A stretch of 24,560 nt of DNA, taken from Silene noctiflora (taxonomy: Eukaryota; Streptophyta; Magnoliopsida; Caryophyllales; Caryophyllaceae). The stretch spans positions 218,932 to 243,491 of the forward strand of contig VHZZ01000449.1 in NCBI GenBank assembly GCA_009801015.1. Reading direction: 5' to 3'. The notes under the pieces are model-generated. The model did not search any database and was not told the origin of the DNA. It saw only the letters and a list, made by a program, of their open reading frames with translations. The position numbers and the translations under genes were made by a program. Of this stretch, positions 18,303 through 24,560 are shown piece by piece; within the stretch, counting starts at the first letter, position 1; every line of letters starts with the position of its first letter.

Positions 18303-19999
18303 TCAAAAGGAGTTCATTTCAAGACAGTACGTCCGCCTCTTAACCAACATCTTCGCCGCAGTTCCATAAGGTCCCTCAAACGCATTTGAAACCCACGACA
18401 AATCCGAAATCTCCTTCTTACCATTACCAACAGCAGCCTGATCACTAGGACGAATCGCAACTAACGTAGCACCCTTCAACACCACCCCATCAGACAACTC
18501 CAAGTGTGGGGCATACCACAACCTCATATTCAAAGCCGGGACTAAAGTCCTCTTCGAAGCTGAAGAGGCCGACAATGGCTTCACTCTCAGCTCCTCTAAC
18601 TGATCTCTATTCATGCATAACACCCCTTGACCATCTGCATCCGTCAACACCAAACTATCCAACGTTTGATGCTCCCCAATTATCGGTTGCAGCAAGTAAT
18701 GCCTTGCTGAAGCAGCAATCAACGAGCTTATCGTCCAAACTACCCTCAATTTCAACCCTCCGTTCGTGTAAAACGACTCCGGTATACTCCCATTATCCTC
18801 AGTCACCGCATTATTACCATTCACCTCACCATTCACCTCAGTCGCCTATAAACATACATAAAAAAATTTAGAAGAAACAAATTAGTAATACAATGCAATT
18901 AGTAAATATTATTTTTCCGTGTCAATCATTTGTTTATCCTTGTTTAAATTCACTTGCAAAAACAAAGGTAAACAATTGACTTCTTCCCCTCTTTCTATCT
19001 CCGATTCTCCACCATTTATTTACCTTTGTTTAAAAATCACTTAAAAAAATCAATGGTAAACAAATAATCCGTCATTTGTTTAACTTTGTTTTTAGTTTAG
19101 TAAAGTTAAAACAATTGACGCGGACGGGTGACTACTCCGTCATGTCATTTGTTAACCAAAGTTAAATAAATAATTGAGACCGAACAAATAACCTAGGTCC
19201 CCCCTCTCCCCAACACCGTCTCGGTCACATAAAAAAATAAAAATAAACTATTGATTGGGACGGAGGGAGTAATATATGTTTCCTTTTATCACCCAACCTG
19301 GCCAGATTTTGCGGTAACAATTGAGGAAGCGCCAAGAATGACACAATTATCGAGAGTCGACCCAAAATCAGCTCTCCACGTCAGCAAAACACCGTCATCG
19401 ATACCGAGTTCGCCAGTAGGCAATTCGATACGAAGAAACTTAATCTCATTAAAATTCTTCAACACCTGAGTAGGCGAATGATGGGTGACCCCACCTTGCT
19501 CACCTCGATCAGCAGCCACGTCAGAGTCAACGCCGTTGACCATAGGTCGTTTATTGATGACGTGGCTAGCGAAAGCTTGAAGCGGCTTAAAAATGTTGCC
19601 GAAGATGATTCGTACGAGGTTGGACAACGCTGACCTGGACTTGTCGGATGACGTGGAAGATGATGACGAGGATGAAGATGATGATGTGGAGGAATCGTCA
19701 TCGGAGATAACACAATCGACACGAACGACGACGTTTTCGACTTGCGGAACAAGAGAGTGAAACCGTTTAGAAACGACGCCGCATCGGCCTAAAGCCTTGA
19801 CATCGCCGATCTTGTTAAAGATTAATAAGAGTAACGCGTCGGGTATCGTCTCGAAATGATCTATTGTTGTTTCGGGTGGCGGTGTTAGTTGCTGAGGAGC
19901 CGCAGTTAGTATTACTCCGTCGGCGGGGTACGGGTTATTGTTGGGGTTAGGGTCGGGGTGGATTCGAGACAAGGCCGGATCTGACCGAGTAGAGCCCAT
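18303..19999 (-). CDS. F-box protein, At1g30200-like (SCF ubiquitin ligase adaptor)
   Basis: Two exons, 19999-19298 and 18845-18303, join in phase 0 to give 414 residues. The donor is CAG|GTTGGG and the acceptor TTTATAG|GCG. The F-box lies at residues 47-90 (DHFETIPDALLLLIFNKIGD, then VKALGRCGVVSKRFHSLVPQ), where it should bind SKP1 of an SCF complex. Then come a serine-rich tract (103-118) and the conserved blocks GGVTHHSPTQVLKNF (169-183), LRIELPTGELGIDDGVLL (189-206) and DFGSTLDNCVILGAS (211-225). Exon 2 carries IPESFYTNGGLKLRVVWT, ASARHYLLQPII and the C-terminus VKRRTYCLEMNSF. These match the Arabidopsis At1g30200 protein as I remember it; auxin up-regulated F-box proteins AUF1/AUF2 share the same ending more distantly. 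The substrate is unknown. The start at 19999 has A at -3 and G at +4; an in-frame ATG 66 codons upstream is discussed in the findings. Confidence 0.92.
18846..19297 (-). other. Coding intron of the F-box gene (452 bp), built largely from MITE hairpins
   Basis: The phase-0 intron separates codon 234 (Gln) from codon 235 (Ala). The reading frame on both sides continues the family's alignment, which fixes the splice sites. The donor is GT with TGGG after it, weaker than consensus. About 360 bp of the intron is occupied by Stowaway-like inverted repeats. Confidence 0.85.
18914..19271. repeat. Tandem cluster of about five Stowaway-like hairpins
   Basis: Successive inverted repeats share CCGTC...CATTTGTTTA arms. 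They lie at about 18914-18980, 19005-19070, 19069-19126, 19137-19185 and 19217-19268, each with a partner arm of TAAACAAATG type. The far end closes with GGACGGAGGGAG followed by TA, a good Stowaway terminus. The other end is decayed. The cluster probably arose by repeated insertion of related MITEs into one another or side by side. Confidence 0.65.
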
Positions 20000-20260
20000 T
20001 ATGTGGGAATGGTTGAGGAGGGAATGGAAAGGGACAACGGGCAGGTGAAGATGTGAAGGGAAAAGAAGGGGTGGAAAATGGGTAGATCTAAACAAGGGAG
20101 GAAAGTGAGGTGAGTGGAGAAGGGTAGAGAAGAAGGAGGGAAGAGGGTGGACAAAACAAAATGCGCGTGGAATGTTAGGAGGAGGAGACCATGTCAAGGA
20201 TTATTATGTCATTTATGTGTGTCTTGCATTTTTTTTCCTTTTCTTTGGCCTGCCTTTTTC
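20000..20260 (-). promoter_or_regulatory. 5' leader and core promoter region of the F-box gene
   Basis: On the minus strand this is a long pyrimidine-rich leader (many CCTTCTTCTC and CCACTCACC phrases) of the kind common in plant genes. A TATTTAAGG near 20284-20276 is a possible TATA box, placing the transcription start near 20250. The frame stays open for 66 codons before the annotated start. Confidence 0.45.
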
Positions 20261-20284
20261 TTCCCAGCTGATCTCCTTAAATAC

Positions 20285-20579
20285 GGACACTATTTGTTAC
20301 AAGCTAAATACGGACAGTGTTCCTCTCTATTTAATTCCCAATTGATTTGCCATTTGTATATTGTAAGAAGGGCACTAACTATCTTCACCTTGTGATTGTC
20401 CGTCTTCAATAAGAATTTGTGTTTTCTTCCTTATATCTGCATTCAGGCTATAATCCTGAAGCATGCATGACCTAACCAAAACTCAACCCAACTGTTTCGA
20501 TTGTCACCTCTATATAATTCCTCGACCTTGTTTTTACCGAAGGAAACTTTCTAAATTGAAGAACTGCATTAGATTAATA
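20285..20579. other. Upstream region of the F-box gene
   Basis: AT-rich intergenic sequence beyond the proposed promoter. AAATACGGACA occurs twice (20279-20289 and 20307-20317), a short direct repeat. Nothing else is recognised. Confidence 0.4.
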
Positions 20580-20580
20580 C

Positions 20581-20693
20581 TCCCCTCTGTCTCGGTAATA
20601 GTTATTTAGTTCTCTTTTTGGGTATATCGATTAACAGTTATCTATTTTCATTTTTGAAATATTTTTGTATCCCTCTCGCTCTCCATGTGCATG
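20581..20693. repeat. MITE-like fragment (one Stowaway-type end)
   Basis: TACTCCCCTCTGTCTCGGTA at about 20579-20598 resembles the left end of a Stowaway MITE. No clean matching right end is found. Inverted CCTCTCGCTC / GTGAGAGAGG sequences on either side of the hAT element at 20694 suggest that the element landed in the loop of an older inverted repeat. Confidence 0.35.
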
Positions 20694-20870
20694 TAGACCG
20701 GGCAAAATTGACCCAACCCCGAACGCGACTCGGAACTTGACCCAAACCGGGATTGACCAAACCCAGTATAACGCGACCTGAATATTTTTTGTTGCAAACT
20801 TGATAATAATTGACCTGAAAATGACCTGGCTCGACCCGAACCGAGATAACTGACCCGTTTGCCAAGTCTA
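20694..20870. mobile_element. hAT-like non-autonomous element, 177 bp, same family as 1531-2390
   Basis: The ends are TAGACCGGGCAAA at 20694 and TTTGCCAAGTCTA ending at 20870, with ACCCGA / GACCTG phrases inside, as in the 1531-2390 copies. The flanks TGTGCATG (20686-20693) and TGTACAAG (20871-20878) agree at six of eight positions, consistent with an aged 8-bp target duplication. It is a shorter, older member of the family. Confidence 0.7.
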
Positions 20871-20955
20871 TGTACAAGTGAGAGAGGCGATTTGTGCGGT
20901 TCAAAAAAATTCGCACATATTTCCTTGTTGCGGCGCCAAAAGCAATAGATAACTA

Positions 20956-21213
20956 CTCCCTCCATTCAACTCCACACTACCACTATCTATTTTGCACACT
21001 ATTCACAAGCGTGTGTTCAACTTCAATTTTCTCTCAATACGTAAATGACATTATATTTATGTGGGATCTTGTTTGATTCGTTTTTACGAGTATATTATAA
21101 ATATCTAACTTTTATAATTTTTGCTAATACGTAGCTAACGATATTTACCGCGTAAAACACGTCTCGACAAATGTGCAAAAAGAAAGTGGTAGTGTGGAGT
21201 TGAATGGAGGGAG
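20956..21213. mobile_element. Stowaway-like MITE, 258 bp, with long terminal inverted repeats
   Basis: The left end CTCCCTCCATTCAACTCCAC continues for more than 45 bp and is mirrored by the right end (GTGGAGTTGAATGGAGGGAG, 21194-21213) with only a few mismatches. TA flanks both sides (20954-20955 and 21214-21215). It is non-coding. The well-preserved arms suggest a fairly recent insertion. Confidence 0.85.
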
Positions 21214-21215
21214 TA

Positions 21216-21670
21216 TTAATCTAGACTGATGAAGTATAAGACATGAATTGAAATAAAGCAAAGTAAATTGAATGTAAGTCCAACCTAATGGTCTCTCCTT
21301 TCTTTTGCTTTTCTATTTTATTCAATTGTGACTTACTAAAATTGGACTAATTTATCATATTTTTTTTGGATGAGAAGAGATTGCATAAATGTATTAATTA
21401 GTCATAAAATCAGCTACTTTATGAAACTTGAGAAAACAATATTGAATTTCTAATTTTCGAAAGTAAATAATATACTTTAATGTATTTAATAGCATGACAT
21501 GTTTAGTTATGAATTGTCCAACTTTCCCAAATAAAGCCAACAAAACGCATATTGTCTGTAACTAGATTGATATATCTTAAATACTTGGCCCGAAATATAA
21601 TATCTCTAACCGCTTATATATTGAGGAATTGTCTAACTTGACCACATTGTTCGGATATAATCGCTTGATG
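21216..21670. other. AT-rich spacer
   Basis: No gene or bounded repeat is recognised between the MITE and the retroelement LTR. Confidence 0.5.
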
Positions 21671-22671
21671 TGTTAAATTTCACGGAAAATTTTAGAAGAT
21701 TTAAGGACCTTTTAGAGGTTTCCCTAATTGTCTAGAGTATTCTATAAGTATCTAGTGTATTCTACAATTGTGTAGAGTATGCTAGAATTATCTAGAATAT
21801 TCCAGAATGGTGTAGAAGTATCTAAATTGTTCTTGATATTTCTAATGTCTATTAGAATGTTCATGTATATAATGCTATGTAGAATGTTTTAGGATAGGAT
21901 AATCTACAATGTTCCAGCAAGGAGTTGTATGTTGTAATTGTGTAGAATTTTCTGCGAAATTTAGGGTAGGAGATATGGTTTATACATAGCCCAAGGCCTA
22001 TTCATTTGGATGTGAGTGATTGAGAGTTTTAAAGAAGCTTGATCCCAAAACACTTAAGTATTAAAGCGATTGTGAAGGATAATCAAATGGGTGTCATATT
22101 AGGCATTGATCTTTGGATCGTGGGTGTTGTTTGGGCCCTATTTTGCATACTGGGCCAGAAGGAGATGCAGGAGATTGGGTGCAGAAGAGGAGCATGGGCT
22201 GAAGGATAGAAAGCCCATCTGCCGTGCGGTTTAAGGGAACGAGCGTGTGGGCTTCGTGCATCAGGAAGGGAAGATTGGCCCAACCGATGAGGGAATGAAT
22301 ACTTGAGGAGCAAGCTAGGTTAGACCTAGCTAGGGTTTGGTCATTATATAAGGAGAGGCAAGGAAGGCTACGAGATCATTCACAAGATATCATTGAACAA
22401 CCATATACCACGCGCACTAGCAAATCGCTGTCTTGCCTCCATTGTATTGATATTTATTAATCTTGCTAGTGAACATCTTGGAAGGATATCGTCTCCTTCC
22501 CACAGTCGTTTCCCACATTGGGTTTTTCGCGTTACCAAATCCCTTGTGTTTATTCTCTTTAATTTGCGTACTACAGCACGCATAACATACTCACACGAAT
22601 TCAACAAGACGATTTACACTTAAGATCACTTTGACCTTAAATTAACCTAGTTGTTTAAATATACCAAAACA
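21671..22671 (+). mobile_element. Probable 5' LTR of a Ty3/gypsy (Tat-like) retrotransposon
   Basis: The end at 22671 is well supported: AACA, then GTT, then a TGGCGCC primer-binding-site start. The beginning is inferred at TGTTAAATTTCACGG (21671), giving TGTT...AACA ends and a length of about 1.0 kb. The U3 part contains degenerate repeats of TCTAGAATATTCCAGAAT type between 21730 and 21870, and a TATATAAGG at about 22345 is a good LTR promoter. No 3' LTR is visible in the window, so the start and target duplication cannot be verified. Confidence 0.55.
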
Positions 22672-22674
22672 GTT

Positions 22675-22692
22675 TGGCGCCCACCGTGGGGC
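22675..22692 (+). other. Primer binding site of the retroelement
   Basis: TGGCGCCCACCGTGGGGC follows the LTR end by three bases. It begins with the TGG that pairs with the universal CCA of tRNA 3' ends. The same phrase follows the 5' LTR of many plant Ty3/gypsy elements, from memory. I cannot assign the priming tRNA with certainty. Confidence 0.7.
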
Positions 22693-22737
22693 ATAGTGGT
22701 CGTCATTGTTAACTGTCCAAAAAATCAAAAACACGTC

Positions 22738-23067
22738 ATGTCGGGAAACAAACAAACCGTCCCGCCAAGGTCCGAAAGAAGTCAGTTCCCGAGGATGCAG
22801 ACAAGCGCGCCGCAAGCACCTGGAGCCCAGGCGACGACATCAGGTCCATCTACAAAGGCAAATCTCCCGCCAAAAACTAGCCAGCCGAAAGTAACCAGAG
22901 AAGTGGAGGTGTCGCATGGAGCAGGAGCTCGGCCAGGCTACCCTAACCCTGAGCCAGCCTTGACTAGGTCTCAAGCCAAGGCAATAAGCCAGGCTAACCC
23001 AACCCCTGCAGGCCATCAACCCACCTCCATCAGGACCAGATCAAGGGCTCTGGTCAAGGGTTTTTAG
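22738..23067 (+). pseudogene. Retrotransposon gag N-terminal remnant
   Basis: An open frame of 109 residues starts at ATG 22738, 46 nt after the primer binding site, where gag should begin. It is rich in Pro, Ser, Thr, Gln, Arg and Lys (for example LTRSQAKAISQ and IRTRSRALVKGF), a composition seen in the disordered N-terminus of plant Tat-like Gag. It stops at 23067 and no capsid core, zinc knuckle, protease or reverse transcriptase follows, so the element is truncated. The frame is also open upstream to 22651, but that part overlaps the LTR and primer binding site. Confidence 0.5.
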
Positions 23068-23225
23068 GCCAACTCAGTCCCATTTTCAAGCCTAAACTAA
23101 GTCCAAGATCAAGCTGCGGTGTACATAGTCATGCATGATGAGTCATAATTATATACATTTTATGCCTCCCCTTTAGTAGCTTTAATACGGTTTTCGTGCT
23201 AGAATACGTTAGTTATATGTCATTT
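23068..23225. other. Junction between the truncated gag and the next LTR-type sequence
   Basis: Non-coding sequence in which the gag-bearing element gives way to an unrelated LTR-type repeat. The exact breakpoint is not visible. Two ATGCTAGAAT-like phrases (near 23197 and 23226) could mark it. Confidence 0.35.
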
Positions 23226-24325
23226 ATGCTAGAATGAGATACTTTCGCATTTTGGTGTTTTAATGTAGATTTGGAGCATTTGGAAGGCAAGAGTACCGCG
23301 GAGAAGACATAACGGAACACACGAAGCATGACACGAAAATCCAGGAAGAAACGAAGTAAGAATACGAAGAAGAGGAGACGAATGCAAGCAAGGAAGAGCT
23401 TGTACTTGATCGAGTTAAGCATTACTCGATCAAGTTGAGGATACTCGATCGAGTATGTCTTATTACTGCTTATTTCCGTAACTTCCTAAAGTCGGTCTTT
23501 CTTTTATTATAAATAGGAAACTCGATACCTATTGTTAGGGGATGCTTTTATTAGGTTATTTTTGCCCTAGAAACCTCTGAAAACTTCTAGTTTAGTTTAG
23601 TTTATATTTATTCCGGATCTAAATTTTGTTCATCATTAATCTCGTACGGTATCTATTTAATCTTTCTTTACTACTTCAATCTTCGCTGTTTATCTTATTT
23701 ATACTTTTAATTATGCCTTCTATTAATCTTAATGTTGTAATTATGATTAGTATGCGTAGCTAATTTCGTTATCTGAGGTGAAAATGGATCTAGGTTGTTA
23801 GAAGGGGGTTTAGTTAATGAATTAGTAGTTAAATTGCTTCTTTGTTATTGTTCAGTTATGGTTTTGAATCTAGTTGATTGATTTCCGCATGATTAATTAA
23901 TTAGTATTGCAAATTAGGATTTTTACCGACCGGACTAAGACTAGTATAGGCTGCGATAACTGAATAGAACTAATTTAATGATAGCGACCGCATGTTAGAT
24001 TAGATGTAAAGTACATATTAAAATCGACCGATCGTATGGACTTAAACAACATGATTTTCTCTATTAATTAGTTAAATCACATCCCCGTATAACTACCTAG
24101 TGAACTTGATCCATAGCCCTTTTAATCTTATTGAATTCGATTTTATTTTGTTGCAATTAGTTTAGTAAACAAACAATCAAAATTCTTCAAGAAATCGGTT
24201 ACCTTAGACAATAAAATACTTAAATAGACAATTACTACCGCCTCCCTGTGGATTCGACCCTGACTTACCGCTAGCTATTTGTTAGTAGTAATATAGGATT
24301 TATTTTGATATAGGTGACTGATAGT
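23226..24325 (+). repeat. LTR-type sequence of an Athila/Tat-like retrotransposon
   Basis: The sequence contains three ACTCGATCGAGT-type palindromes at 23404-23455, a strong TATAAATAG at 23508-23516 and a long non-coding stretch. It ends with the CTCCCTGTGGATTCGACCC motif (24241-24259) and a TTATTTTGATATAGG end that parallels 1505-1530. No coding domain is present. Both ends are approximate and no target duplication was found. Confidence 0.5.
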
Positions 24326-24560
24326 AAGAGCTTTAAAATTTATAACCTCGCAAGCGGACGAGTCATCGTCGTATCTAGCTAGGGTCGAACCCAAAGGACG
24401 GGATTATGGATCTCAAGTCGATTGTTTATTTCTAGTTTAGTTCGATCTAGGCAATTGGAAAAATTATTAACTATAATCTATGACTAAAACAAGGAAAGTA
24501 GCTAGCAATTAAATACGATTAACAAGATAATGGAAAGACTAGGACATCCGGGTTCACCAT
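24326..24560 (-). repeat. Inverted LTR-type sequence, cut by the window edge
   Basis: AGGGTCGAACCCAAAGGACGG near 24384, preceded by CTCGCAAGCGGACGAG and followed by TTCTAGTTTAGTTC and CCGGGTTCAC, repeats the motif order of the start of the solo LTR at 3223-3480. It is thus a related LTR in minus orientation, abutting the plus-oriented LTR tail-to-tail. It runs beyond the window. Confidence 0.5.

Noticed and set aside
18506..18871. 121-codon plus-strand ORF antisense to F-box exon 2
   Set aside because: It is a shadow of the F-box coding exon, whose conserved protein is on the minus strand.
18303..19999. Naming the F-box gene AUF1 or AUF2
   Set aside because: The shared C-terminal LEMNSF ending fits the wider family, but the long conserved blocks resemble the At1g30200 type more closely, so no symbol is assigned.
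20638..20965. Two overlapping minus-strand ORFs of 92 and 105 codons
   Set aside because: They read through the ACCCGA-type hAT element and MITE debris and have no independent support.
22083..22623. ORFs of 75-76 codons on both strands
   Set aside because: They lie within the probable LTR between its TATA box region and primer binding site, which is non-coding in such elements.

Overview
The window is nuclear DNA from a flowering plant. The evidence is a miR319-regulated CIN-type TCP gene, an intron-containing plant F-box gene, U-rich introns, many Stowaway and hAT MITEs, and large plant LTR-retrotransposon pieces. The repeat vocabulary (GAGACCGTCTTA-type inverted repeats, ACTCGATCGAGT palindromes, TCGGGT-rich hAT elements) reminds me of Caryophyllales such as Silene or Beta relatives. 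That taxonomic guess rests on memory and is inference only.

Layout. Positions 1-5300 are repeat-dominated: an LTR-type remnant, a TCGGGT-rich hAT-like element with an inverted copy of itself inserted inside it (1531-2390), an array of short palindromes at a 20-bp pitch (2581-2740), and a solo LTR with a perfect 5-bp target duplication (3223-5268) that itself contains a Helitron-like element (4137-4617). Positions 5300-8180 are AT-rich spacer with several MITEs. Positions about 8130-15740 hold a TCP2/TCP24-type gene on the plus strand: a 476-residue ORF in one coding exon, several upstream AUGs, a miR319 site, and a proposed 5.6-kb intron in the 3' UTR. Positions about 20250-16600 hold an F-box gene on the minus strand (414 residues in two coding exons), also with a proposed 3'-UTR intron. 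The two genes converge, and a small hAT-type MITE lies between their 3' ends. Positions 20580-21213 carry more MITEs upstream of the F-box gene. Positions 21671-24560 are retroelement debris: a likely 5' LTR, primer binding site and gag start, then a second LTR-type sequence, then an inverted third one running off the window.

Function. The TCP protein is expected to be a nuclear transcription factor controlling leaf growth and differentiation, restrained by miR319. The F-box protein is expected to be a substrate adaptor of an SCF ubiquitin ligase. Nothing suggests that they act together; they are simply neighbours. I found no prokaryotic-style system, CRISPR array, rRNA or tRNA gene. The most unusual structures are the nested self-insertion at 1531-2390, the palindromic array with a second occurrence at 23404-23455, the tandem hairpins filling the F-box intron, and the matching 3'-UTR introns of the two genes.
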